Assembly: GCA_030052745.1 (NCBI GenBank)
Contig: JANBVO010000003.1
Location: 1,860,001 to 1,924,000, forward strand
Source: Pleurostoma richardsiae
Taxonomy: Eukaryota; Ascomycota; Sordariomycetes; Calosphaeriales; Pleurostomataceae
Reading direction: 5' to 3'
Length of the DNA: 64,000 nucleotides
Below are positions 46,485 through 57,268 of the stretch, piece by piece; within the stretch, counting starts at the first letter, position 1, and each line of letters starts with the position of its first letter. The translations under genes were made by a program, and so were the position numbers. The notes beneath the pieces are model-generated. The model was given only the letters and a program-made list of their open reading frames with translations. It did not search any database and was not told the origin of the DNA.

Positions 46485-47515
46485 ATGTCGACCGCGAAGT
46501 ACACGCCTGCGCCTCAGCAGGACCCCGACGAGGCCGCTGGCAGCTACGCCCAGGCGCCGCCTTCATACCAGGCCGAGCCGAGCGCCGCCTCCGACGAAGC
46601 CCGTCTGTTCGGGGGCGCCCCGCGCAGCAGCGAGGACAACATCCCCGATGACTTCAAGGTACGTTTCCAGGTCCCTGTCTCTGCGCGCCGCTCCTCCGAT
46701 GCGATGGAGAGGTTTGGCTGGCGGACGGCGCATTATGTCCGGATCGCATGTGCTGACATGCACCTATCACAGTTCGGCGGCTCCGTGGCCGAAGCCACCA
46801 TCGACATCCGCAACCAGTTCGTCCGCAAGGTCTACACCATTCTGACAGTGCAACTCGTCGTGACCGGTGCCGTGAGTGCCCTGAGCTTCCTCAGCGATGG
46901 CTACAGGGCCTGGATCCAGGGCCACCCGGCCATGGTGTGGATTTCGGTAAGCTCCTCCTCCTCGTCGCAACTCGCTTCCCAAGGTGTTGCCGGACAAACC
47001 TGCTGACAGACTCTACTACGCAGCTCTTCGGCTCCATAGCCTTCATGCTCCTCACCTTCTGGAAGCGCCACTCTTACCCGACAAACCTCCTCTTCCTGAC
47101 CGGCTTCACCCTCCTCGAGGCCTACGCCATCTCCGTCATCGTCTCCTTCTACTCCTCCGCCCTGGTCCTCAACGCCGTTGCCATCACCGCCGGCATCTTC
47201 GTCTTCCTGACCCTCTTCGCCTGCCAGACCCGCTACGACTTCACCTCCTGGATGCCCTACCTGTTCGGCGCCCTGTGGGGCCTCGTCCTCTTCGGCTTCA
47301 TGGCCGCCTTCATGCCCTACAGCAGCACCGGCGAGCTCATCTACGGCGGGCTCGCTGCCCTCATCTTCAGCGGCTACGTGCTCGTCGACACCCAGCTCGT
47401 CCTAAGGCGCCACCACGTCGAGGAGGAGATCGCCGCCGCCATCAGCCTGTACCTCGACATCATCAACCTCTTCCTGGCCATCCTCCGCATTCTGAACAGC
47501 CAGCAGAACAACTGA
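46485..47515 (+). CDS. BXI1: Bax inhibitor-1/TMBIM (Lifeguard) family membrane protein
   Basis: Three exons, 46485..46658, 46773..46946 and 47024..47515, give 279 residues. The first 58 residues are polar and Pro/Ala/Gln-rich (YAQAPPSYQAEPS). The conserved core begins with SVAEATIDIRNQFVRKVYTI and has seven hydrophobic segments, among them VQLVVTGAVSALSFLS, LFGSIAFMLLTFW, NLLFLTGFTLLEAYAISVIV, AVAITAGIFVFLTLFA and YLFGALWGLVLFGFMAAF. Near the C-terminus are IYGGLAALIFSGYVLVDTQL and AAISLYLDIINLFLAILRIL, both family signatures (D-T-Q and Y-L-D-I-I-N-L-F). Family members leak Ca2+ from the ER or vacuole and protect against stress-induced death. Yeast Bxi1/Ybh3 is the closest named relative. Confidence 0.94.
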
Positions 47516-48463
47516 GGGATGGGGTCTGCACAGAGGGCAAGTTGGAGATGAGATGGGCGATTGAGGACAGTAGTCAAGGGGAGAAAGTAATGCGGCTCGT
47601 CTACTTCGATGAGTGAGGGTGATTCTGACGTGCTATACTGCGTGTATCTCTTTGGGGTGTGGTACTGTGCCTGATCTTGATATCCGCTCGACTTCGATTC
47701 CAGGGTCAGGGTGCTGGTTCTTCGTATTGGCATTTCAAGGCTGTTTTCTACATAGGCCATCTTCAAAAATAGTATATCGTGTTATTAATTACAATCGTAA
47801 CACCACGAGTGACATGTAACAACCAAGCATTGCGGGTCGTGCAGTCGATGACTGGGCAGGCCTCTGGGACAATCACTCACGATGCAAGAGCTAGTGGGAG
47901 AAACGTTGAATTTAGGCGATATCTGCATTAGAAGTCCACTAGTAGAAGATAGGAGAGAAAAAGGAGACGTCTGACAAAGAGGGGGTTTTCCTTGGCAAGC
48001 CACACCCGACAGCATGAGGTAGTCCCCCGAGGCCAAGAAACCATAGCCTCTGGATTGTTCAACATGCTTGCAGAGGTGCGCCGGCCAAGAGCAGTGTGAG
48101 GTGCGAACAGGAAAGGCAGGAGAGAGGAGCAGGAGTCGGAGAGTTGCCTGCGCATGGGGGAGACAACCGTCTACCGACATCGCTTCGTCACCACCATGCT
48201 TTTGCTGAGGGCCGACATTGTCTGCCCTTTTGACCACCCGGGTTGTCTTCTGCTTTTCTTTTTTCGTCGCAGGTCATATGCTCCTCCACAGGACCCCGAG
48301 GTCGTCGAAGCAGGGAAAGGCAGAAGCAGCTGGGGGAATATATCTTGACTTCAACAACGCATAACAAGTCCAAACGCCCGAGGTGGAGGGACCAGGTCGT
48401 ACTTTTCCAGAATATCCTCACAATAGACGGAAAAATCGGAAGATGATGCGACGGAAACATCTC
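47516..48463. other. Gap between two convergent genes
   Basis: 3' flanks of BXI1 and CDC11. There is an AT-rich patch near 47760-47820. No gene was recognised. Confidence 0.5.
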
Positions 48464-50075
48464 TTAGTTGCCGTCGTGGTCGCCGTTGGCCTCGGCCGCA
48501 CTGCTGGCAGATGCCTGCGATTGGGCGGCGGCGGCGGCCTCGCGCTGCATGCGAGCCTCGATCTCGCGAAGCTGGGACTCGCGGGCAAGGAGCTCCTGGC
48601 GCTTCTCGTTGATCTCCCGCTGGACCTTGATCTCGATCTCGCGCAGCTTCTCCTCTTCTCTCCTGAGCTGCTCCTCCTTGAGGCGGACTGACTGGGAGGC
48701 CAAATCCTCGGGATTCATTGAAGAGTCGCTAGAAGAAACAACGTTAGTCCTTGCTATCACACGTAGAATGACCGATGACGGAAAACGTACACTCCAGTAC
48801 CACCCTCAACGCTCTTGCTAAGCTTCTCAGTACGGTAGTTCTCGTAGAGAAAGTCGTGCGTAATCTCCTTCAGGTCGGCAAGATGGCTGTGCAGGAGCGC
48901 GGAGCGGATAGCCAGAAAATCGGAATGGCGCGGGTTGTCAACCTCGACAACACCCCAAGGATACTGACGGGCGCGGACCTTCCGTCCACCAATCTCGACA
49001 ATGTCCTCAGAGCCAACAATAGCGAACGGCATCAGGCCCCGCAGCTCGGCGTTCTCTTCAACAGTGTCCTCGTCATCCTCCTCGATGTCGTAGGGGAAGT
49101 TGTACACAGGAATCCGGTAGTGCTCGATATCCTCCATGACCAACTTCTTCGATTCAGCAAGCTCAGCGGGGGTGAGAGAATCGGCGCGGCCGATGACGGG
49201 GATGACGTTGACGCGCGGCGCAAGGCGCTTCATGAGCTCGATGTCCAGCTCCCGGAGACTAGCATATGTGTCAGTCTAGCGCCCACAGCATGTGTCGGTA
49301 TGTGTCACGCACCCATGCCCCGTAGGCGTGATAAAGTACAGGAGGGCGTGGACACGGTTGTCTCTGAAGCGGGGGTTACGCTTGATACGGGACTCCTCGG
49401 CCAGAATATCATCATATTGTCTCTCAAGGTAGCCGACAATCTCTGAGAAGCTGCAGCACGACCGAGTTAGCAGATGAAGCTCGAGCCCGGGAGTGGAGCA
49501 CATGCCTAGCCTCGTTGTCGACCTGGTCACCGAAGCCGGGGGTATCAACAATGGTTAGGGAGATACGGGTGCCCTCCTCGTCGAGCTCCAATTCTGTTCA
49601 GAGCCTTGTTAGCACCGCGAGACATACTGCCCGACTTCATCAAATGCGGTCAATCATACCAACTGTGACGGGCTTGATCTTGACGCCGTCCTCGATGTGG
49701 GCGGTGTTGGGGTCGTCAGACTCCTTGTGGGAGAGCACTGTCTTGCCGCAGAGCGTGTTCACGAAGGTGGTCCTACCTGCGCACGAAAAGAACGTGCATT
49801 AGCATCTGAATCGAGCTTGCGACGACCATGGGAGACGCCAGACTTACCAGTTCCTGAGGCGCCGCAAACCATCAGGCAGAACTGGATCCCCTTCTTGACA
49901 TTCTTCTTTCGGCGGATCATCTTCTGTTGGGAGAGGTAAGCATGAGCCTAGACAAGATGATGCGATGCACGCGACGCGGGAGACTGGGCAGCTCTCGTGG
50001 AGCCGTGATGACGACCTCGAGCAGACTCGGAAGAAGCTTAGGGGTTGGGATTGGACGTACGGCCGGAGAAGACAT
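48464..50075 (-). CDS. CDC11: Septin, Cdc11/AspA group
   Basis: Seven exons, 50075..50061, 49923..49848, 49776..49660, 49593..49506, 49450..49313, 49258..48791 and 48728..48464, give 388 residues. Exon 1 is only five codons (MSSPA). The P-loop is GASGTGRT (26-33), with Arg in place of Lys, as in yeast Cdc11. Switch II is DTPGFGD. The G4-like motif is PVIGRADSLT. The septin unique element includes RARQYPWGVVEVDNP. The C-terminus is a coiled coil (EEQLRREEEKLREIEIKVQ and RESQLREIEARMQRE) matching Cdc11. Septins form membrane-bound hetero-octameric rods at septa, with Cdc11 at the rod ends in yeast. Intron 4 (49505..49451) has a GC donor: AG|GCATGT. It is divergent from HSV2. Confidence 0.94.
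49451..49505 (-). other. GC-AG intron in CDC11
   Basis: The only junction that restores DNEA-SFSEIVGYLE joins GCTAG at 49506 to CTTCTCAG at 49450. This makes a 55-bp intron that begins GCATGT and ends CTGCAG. The exon side (AG) and positions +3 to +6 fit the strict consensus usual for GC donors. No GT donor nearby preserves frame and protein sequence. Confidence 0.85.
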
Positions 50076-51068
50076 TGTTGGTCCGCGGGTTGGCAAGATG
50101 CGAGGAGGGAGGCAACAGGTCGAGTGTGGAAGCTAGGCTCGTATCGTGGCTGCGCAAGACGGGAAGGGATTTTGAATTCCCGATTGAGGCGAGCGGAGCG
50201 TCAGATCGAGGTCGAGGGAGAGGGAAGGTGAGGGTCGAAAATGTTTCGAAAGGAGGCAGAAGGAAGGTGCCGGACGGGTAATGTTGACAGGGAGCCAAAA
50301 TGCAATTTCACACGGTCGGTGACTTTGCTGCGGCAGGGACAACTCAGGAGTGCCGCTGCTGCTTCGCTTGATTGACCGATGGGGCTCCTGCCACGCTTGC
50401 CAAATCAATTCAGGGGCCCCTTTTCCAACGGCACTAGCTGCTGGGAGCGCGCTAGTCCCGATTAGGCTCTTGTCCAACGTCTGCTCGCAAGCTGCCCGCT
50501 GACCAGTCACGAGACCTCAAGCTCCGTGAAGATACCTACGACAGGAACCTGAGGTTAGCAGCTTACCTAACGCTGGCGGGGTGGTCTGTGCATCGCCATA
50601 GGTCGACATGAGACACCACGCCAGTGGGAACTTTGGTACACCAGATGATGCCTTGAGCTCTCACTCTCACCGAAATGATACCTGCTATCTAACGAGAGAC
50701 CCGCACCAGCAAGGACGACTATCGTGACCCTATCAAACTCGGAACATCAAATTACCATTTAATCCCATGTCCTACCTGTCTCACCTCACTTGCCTTCGCA
50801 ATTCGACTGAGACGGGCGAAACGCGAATGCGCTAGATGAGGCCACTTACACCGGTTGTTGCGTACTCGAGTCTACCTTGAGGATCTCGACTCAGCCAGCC
50901 CGGGAACAACATGCTCTCACGGAGCTGACCGGGACAGCTTATTGATTTCCGATAAGGAGCTTCCTCGGTCTCTTGACACTTTACCCGGCTGGCTCAACGA
51001 GTGTTATCCTCGGACTATATCGGTGGGAGCTTGACACAGGATAGTAAGGGGTCATTATCAAATTCACC
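50076..51068. promoter_or_regulatory. Divergent intergenic region between CDC11 and HSV2
   Basis: Holds both promoters in 993 bp. No other feature was recognised; an open frame at 50038-50298 (-) overlaps the CDC11 first exon and is a shadow. Confidence 0.45.
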
Positions 51069-52483
51069 ATGAATACGCGACCTGCAATCGAGAGGCCGAA
51101 TACGCCGGCTGTTCTGTCGGTCGCTTTCAATGATGACTCGAGTTTCTTTACTGTTGCTTTGGAAACCGGCTTCTGCAGTATGTTCACAGTCCCGATTGAA
51201 ACGCGTCTAAGGGGCGATAGCTGATGTAATGGCCAGTCTTCCACTCTAATGACTGCCAGATGAAGACGTCCAGGGGTCGGTATTTTACTTTGAACAATCC
51301 TTATAGACTCGTCCTTTGAGGCTAAGTATCTAACTGTTGGCTGTAGACTTCAATGCCGGCATTGGTCTGGTCCAGATGATGGGCAAATCCAACATCCTGG
51401 CCCTCGTAGGCGGCGGCAGACAACCAAAGTTCGCTCAGAACAAGGTATACCGGACCCATCCTTTTGCAAATAGGTGCTCTAGATGCTGATGGGTACGGCA
51501 GGTGATACTATGGGATGATGCGAAGGCTAAAGGAGCTCTCGAGATCACGACGCTGACCGCCATCCGCGGCGTACGGCTGGCACGGAATCGCATTATCATA
51601 GTACTCCAGAACAGCGTCCGCATCTACTCCTTTGCGAAACCTCCAGATCTCGTTGCCACCTATGAGACAGCGAACAACCTGCTGGGTCTCTGCTGCCCGT
51701 CCGAGCGGGTCATCGCCTTTCCAGGGAGAACTCCTGGGCAGGTACAGATGGTGGAGATATCAACCGGTAACGTCAGCATCATTCCAGCTCACTCGTCAGC
51801 ATTGAGGGCCATATCTATCAGCCCGGATGGCGAACTCTTGGCTACTGCCAGCGAGACGGTGAGTTGCTCCGCCTAATACATGTCACAAGGCGTCCGACTG
51901 CTAACACCACCAGGGCACACTTCTCCGAGTCTTCGCCACAAGCAACTGCGCCAAGATCGCCGAGCTTCGAAGGGGTGTGGATCCCGCAACCATCTTCTCG
52001 CTAGCCTTCAGTCCTTCCGGCACGATGCTGGCCTGTACTTCAGACAAGTCGACACTCCATATATTCGACGTGCCGCACCCAAAGAAGCCACCGCGCGAAT
52101 CGTCGAGCCCCCGGACCGCTAATTTCCCAGCTGGCGGTGGAAGTGCTGTGGCTTCACCAGCCGATGACGGCAAGGGGAAATGGGGCATCCTGGGAAAGAT
52201 CCCTTTTATGCCCCGAGTCTTCTCTGATGTATACTCCTTCGCCACAGCTTCGTTCGAGGCTGGTGATGAGCCGATGGTCGGCGGGCTGCCGATGTCTGAA
52301 GGCACGACACTTGGGACGTCAAGACCACCAAAGGGCATTATTGGATGGATCGACGAGGAGAACCTTCTCGTCATTGGAGCGGGCAGGGACGCACGCTGGG
52401 AGAGGTTTACCATTGCTGAAGGTGAGGATGGGCGGCGATTCTGCGTCCGAGCTGGGTGGAAACGATATCTAGGGAATAATTGA
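51069..52483 (+). CDS. HSV2: PROPPIN (WD-repeat phosphoinositide-binding protein), Hsv2/Svp1-like
   Basis: Five exons, 51069..51177, 51237..51275, 51347..51444, 51502..51858 and 51914..52483, give 390 residues. Exon 2 is only 39 nt (IFHSNDCQMKTSR) and was placed by matching the family strand that precedes DFNAGIGLVQMMG. Hallmarks are LALVGGGRQPKFAQNKVILWDD, ATYETANNLLGLCC, IIPAHSSALRAISISPDGEL and ATASETGTLLRVFAT. The lipid-binding loop reads ELRRGVDPATIFSLAFS, so the PROPPIN F/L-RRG motif is present as LRRG. The fold is a seven-bladed propeller that binds PI3P and PI(3,5)P2 via the two arginines and acts in micronucleophagy and related autophagy. Closest to the Hsv2 group rather than Atg18. 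Confidence 0.92.
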
Positions 52484-52662
52484 GTAGCGTCATGGGAGTT
52501 GGGCGTTTCGGAGCGGTGCATTTATTGAGCATGGAAGAAGTCCTAGAAATAGTCGGCGTCCCAGCAAATGTGGAATCGGCATAAAGATTAGAATCTTAAA
52601 CATGTCAAATAATACACAACTGGCTAGGCGGATTGACTCGTTGACTAGCTAATTGCCCATGA

Positions 52663-53843
52663 TTAAGGCGACCTACTTCGACTTCTTCGCCGTTTTCTAC
52701 GGTCCCTGTCCTCGCGATATCTTCTCGAGTCATAGTCTCCCGAGTCTTCTCTCTCCCGTCTCCTGCGATCTCCCTCCCTTCTTCTCCCATGATCGTCCCG
52801 ATCTCGATCCCGTTCTCGCCTGTCATCATCCCGCCTGCTCTCTCGGTCCACAGAGTCATCACGCCGCCTATCGCGTCTTGAATTCCGGTCGTCGTCCCTT
52901 CTATGCGACTGCACTGGGGTTTCGTCCCTGCGCGATCTCGACTTCCTTTCCGTATCTGACATTACAGGAGTCTCATCCCTCCGGGACCTCCGTTTCTCGT
53001 CGTCCCTCCTGTCCGACATGACAGGTGTCTCATCTCTTCGAGACCTCCGTTTCCTGTCCTCATCGTCTTCGCCCCGCGACCTCTTATCACGACCATCCTC
53101 CTCGCTCTCATCCCTCCTCGACCTGTGATGCGACCTGTGCTGTCGATGCTTCTGTTTCCGTTCGTGCTTGTCTGACTTCTTCTTCTGCCGCTGCAGGGCT
53201 TCCTCGATCTCCTTCTTCTTCTCCTCCACCAGAAATGCCTTCATCGGGTCGTCGTCGTCGTGGTTCTGTATGAGCAGCGCCAGCTCCTTCTCCTCCTTCA
53301 GCATGGGCCTCCTCTCCTCCTCCTCCTCTGCCTCGTCGTCTTCCTCCTCGAGATCTCCCGACAGCCCCTTCGCCGCCCTCTCTTTCCGCAGCATGTCCTC
53401 CCACCCGACCCTCCCCTCCTCCGGGTCGTCGTCGTCCCGCGGCTTGTACCGCGCGTGGTCAACGCGGACCATGCGCCCGCCGATGGTGGCGCCGCCTAGG
53501 TTGTCGACGGCGAGGTCGGTGCTGCGCTGGTCCTCGTACTTGAGCCAGCCGAAGCCCTTGGACTTGCCGGTCTCCTTGTCGCGCACCAGCTTGAGGAAGA
53601 CGGGCTCGCCGAACTGCGAGAATATGGTGATCACGTCGCCCTCAGAGAGTTCATAGGGCAGGCCGCCGAAGTAGATGAAGGCGGTGTCGCGGTAGTCGGC
53701 GTGCCAGGAGGCTTCGGGCGAGCTGTGGTGGGTTGTGCGTCAGTGTTTGTGGTTCATCGAGGGGAGGAAAGTATGTTTGAGACTCACATTCCCTGCTCAA
53801 TCTCCTTCTTGTTGAGCGCCTGGATGGCGCGTATCTGGTTCAT
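52663..53843 (-). CDS. IST3: IST3/Snu17-type RRM protein (RES complex, U2 snRNP-associated; RBMX2 homologue)
   Basis: Two exons, 53843..53788 and 53722..52663, give 371 residues. The N-terminus MNQIRAIQALNKKEIEQGI and SPEASWHADYRDTAFIYFGG is diagnostic of the family. The RRM follows, with RNP2 IYFGGL and RNP1 KSKGFGWLKY (about residues 33-110). After VRVDHARYKPR come acidic stretches and a long Arg/Ser/Asp-rich tail ending RRRSRSRSP. With Pml1 and Bud13, Ist3 forms the RES complex that stabilises the activated spliceosome and helps pre-mRNA retention in the nucleus. The tail contains three copies of SRRDETPV[MQ]S, which yeast Ist3 lacks. The yeast protein is much shorter; long tails are usual in filamentous fungi. 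Confidence 0.92.
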
Positions 53844-55348
53844 CTTGGGTATCCGCCGACGGCAAGTCGCGCCTCACGTCAAGCAATCAGCCAGATTGAG
53901 CTGCTGCTGTATGAGGAAGGCTGCAGTTTTGGATGTGACGTCGCGAGGCTGAACATGCTGTATGCGAGAAAATGGGACTAACTCCTAGCTACCCAATCAC
54001 AGACGTTCTATGTGAGGCACCTTCCCTGCCAGCAACGACTGCAAGTATTCCCTATAACAGCCGTATTGCTATCAAAGCACGGTAAATCTACTTTAAGCAA
54101 CTGTGGATACAATCTGCGATACTGATAATATATTTGACTGTATAAGTCTAGAGTCTTAAACCGCGATTCCTTGCATCCCTGAGTTCAAGGCTTATGACGA
54201 GCAGTGTCGCTAAGCATCGAATGTAGATGGCCATGGCGACAGTCCCCTAGCCGCTGCTGGTTCTGGGCTTGATCAAGTGATCTACGCTTCCAGTGTATGT
54301 CTTCTCTATGACAGACGGCGGCATTATAATGGCCACTACCGGATACGCCGTACATTGCATGTTCGATTAGGCTGCCAGCGCTCTGCTATGTACCATGCTC
54401 TACGGCTTCATCCTGGCAATAGCAGGAACTTGGCTACTGTGATACGACGCTCACGCTGCTAGGCGTTCGTTCGTCCAGCTTGATTACCATAGTTCGGCTG
54501 TTAGAACTACTAGGGGACAATAGATGGTCAGGTTGTCACAGGAACGGAGGTGGGATGAGAAATAAGCCGCGACCACAAGATGTAGGATCGTCCAGTGCAA
54601 GGAGAGCTTGGTAGGGTGGTAGGTGGTACCTAGGTAGTTGGTTGGACATTTATGTAAGGTACTCCGTAGACAGGCTGGATCTGCCTTACTTAGCACAAAT
54701 GGTATATGACTGTACAGTCGCTCATAAATGTCAGACCATGCATTAGATAGGTAGTCGTGAACTCGTGGAAGCTAACTAAGAGTTACTACTGTACGGATAA
54801 TTATACAGGAAGAGTCGTAATAATGGATGTCTGTGCCCCTGAAGGCGAGGACCTTCCAGGTTCTCCACAGCTGCAAGCAGCTGGCAGTGGGTCCTGGCAG
54901 CTCTACTGCGGACAAATAGCGGACCGACACGGACCCTTCAGCGCCTGAAACGGGCAGGAACCCCCTGCAGGAACAAGGGAGATAGCAGAGCCCAGACAAA
55001 TTGCGGCGATGACAGGAGCCAAACGCAGCACTTGACCGGTTCCTTTCGCCTGCCGAATTGCACGGCACTTGTGACACGCCTTTGTAGCTCGAAACAATCT
55101 GTAGAAAAAAAGGTCGCTGCCAGAGCATCGCCTCCTCGCCCGCTGAGCCATGCGAATTCCCCGTGTCTGCCACACGCGTCGTCGACTTTAGGGAGGCTCC
55201 GCCAACGCGTTTTCGCATCGCCCAACTATCCGGCCAACCGACCGCCGGAACCACCACGTCGGGCAGCGTTGTCAGGGATGGTCGGCACCCGCGCGGACTT
55301 CTCTCACCTACGCAACACCCGATAGATGCAGACCGCATCGGCGTCAGC
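53844..55348. promoter_or_regulatory. Divergent 1.5-kb intergenic region between IST3 and the dynein LIC gene
   Basis: Holds both promoters. TACTCCGTA occurs at 54660-54668 beside GGTACCTAGGTAG near 54625. The antisense open frame 54772-55380 has no family features and was rejected. Confidence 0.45.
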
Positions 55349-57268
55349 ATGACGGCCAACAACACAAACCGCTTCTCCACCTACACGTCCGCGTCAGGCG
55401 GCTCGGACGGCAAGAATGGCGAGCAGAAGAAGGACATGTGGAGTTCGATGCTCGACTCCGTCGCCAGCGGGAAGCGCCTGCCGGAGAAGAACATCCTGGT
55501 GATGGGTACGCTTACCTTAGGCCCTGTACGCGCGTGGGAGGAGGGCACCGATATGCTGACCTAGTCTTCGCACTTATAGGCGGTACTGTCGAGTCGCAAC
55601 GAGACTTCCTCGAGGCGCTGTCGAACAACGAGTTAAGAAAGGGCCTTGATCGGCAGGGCTCGAGGATCCCGCCAGTTGCGAACCACTTCGCCCTCGGTTA
55701 CACATACTACGACCTTCTGGATGCTGACCACGAGGGTTCGTGTGTCCCTGCGCTCTCGCACCCATCATGCAGTACACCAGAACTGACAACTCGCAGACAT
55801 ACTGGCCCGCATCTCGCTATACCTCCTCACGAACCCTTCACCATCTTTCGCTTCCCTCATCAAGCCGCTCCTCACCCCTCAGTCGATACCTAATACGTTA
55901 TTGGTCGTTCTACTAGACTGGTCTCAGCCATGGCTATGGTTGCGACAGCTGCGAGAATGGATGCTGCTCTTGCGGACGGTACTTCGGTCATTACCAGAGG
56001 AGAGCAAGGTGGTCATGCAGGAGGTCATGGACCAGTGGAAGGACAGAGGCCGAGGCGGCGGTATCAACCTGGACGGCACGACTGCGCCCACGTCCGGTGA
56101 GGGTGACGTTGCGCTGCCCCTGGGACCTGGAGAATGGGAGGACGGGCTGGGATTGCCGCTCTGTGTAGTGTGTCAAAACGTGAGCTCCGTCCCAGCAGCT
56201 GCTTGCCATTTCGCACTGGCTTACTGTATATCCAGGCCGAGAAGATGGAATTCCTGGAAAAAAGCCACGGCTGGAAGGAAGAGGAGTTCGATGTCGTTCT
56301 CCAGTTTATGCGGACTGTCCTGCTGAGACGTACGATCCCCCCCCTCTTCTATGGCACTTCTATACTAACATCCACTCAAGATGGCGCATCTCTAATCTAC
56401 ACAGCACCATCGGTGCCATCACAGTTACAAACGCTGGTCCATTCTAGCTTGAGCATACACTCGCTCCTGAAGAAGCAGCCCCTGAAACCCAACGCCATCG
56501 ACAGAGATAAGGTCGTTGTACCGCCGAACTGGGACTCGTGGGGCAAGATTCGCGTGCTACGAGAAGGATTTGAGGTCGAAGCCGTCAGTGAGGGGTGGAC
56601 AGTCGACCTCGATAATCCATTCCCCCCGCCGGGGCGCTCAGTTCCCGCGGAGGACGGTGCGCAAGCGAATGGAGAGACCAAATATGACGCGGACGGCTAC
56701 GAAGTTGTGGAAAACTCTGCGGTGACCATGTTCGAGGAGTCTGTGAGGAACCCGAGCCTGGACGCGCTACAGATGACTGGCCGGGACACACACTCGACCA
56801 CCCTGGAAGTCGAGACCGTGGACACGCAGGCCTTCCTATCGCAACAGCAGAAGATCCTTGACGCTTACCGCCAGAAGATTGAGGAAGAGAACAGGGAAGA
56901 CCCGCGCTCCAAGCCATCGAAGAGGCTGGGCGACGTGGAGAACGGACTTGTTGTCGGCTCGGAAGGCAAAGTTAATGAACATATCGGTCCGGTTCAGTTC
57001 AATATGGGCGGCATCCAGGTGGACGCGGATGACATGGTGCAGCGCTTGAAGGTCAGTGCAAGAGCGAAGCCACAGATCTCCCTCGTGGATACATACTAAC
57101 ACGCCCCAGGACCGGCAAGCGTACGGCTCATCGCCTGAGCCGACCAGTCCGGATGCTGACAACTCTATCGATGACCGGCCTAAGCAGATCGACACGGAGA
57201 ACCTGCAGGCCTTCTTTACTGGCCTGATGAGCCGCAATAAAGGCGGCGCCAAGACTGGAGTATCTTGA
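55349..57268 (+). CDS. dli1: Cytoplasmic dynein 1 light intermediate chain
   Basis: Six exons, 55349..55505, 55580..55735, 55797..56179, 56236..56329, 56381..57051 and 57110..57268, give 539 residues. The chain starts MTANNTNRFSTYTSASGG, then KKDMWSSMLDSVASGKRLPE and NILVMGGTVESQRDFLEAL. In animals the last segment is a P-loop; here the GKT is missing, as is usual in fungi. The G-domain-like fold continues with FALGYTYYDLLDADHEDILA, TLLVVLLDWSQPWLWLRQLR, KSHGWKEEEFDVVLQFMRTV and HGASLIYTAPS. The C-terminal part holds the adaptor-binding helix region (DTENLQAFFTGLMSR). LIC links dynein heavy chain to cargo adaptors such as Hook, for endosome and nuclear transport along microtubules. Confidence 0.94.

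Noticed and set aside
54772-55380. 202-codon open frame on the minus strand
   Set aside because: No family features, and it overlaps the dynein LIC start and its promoter on the other strand.
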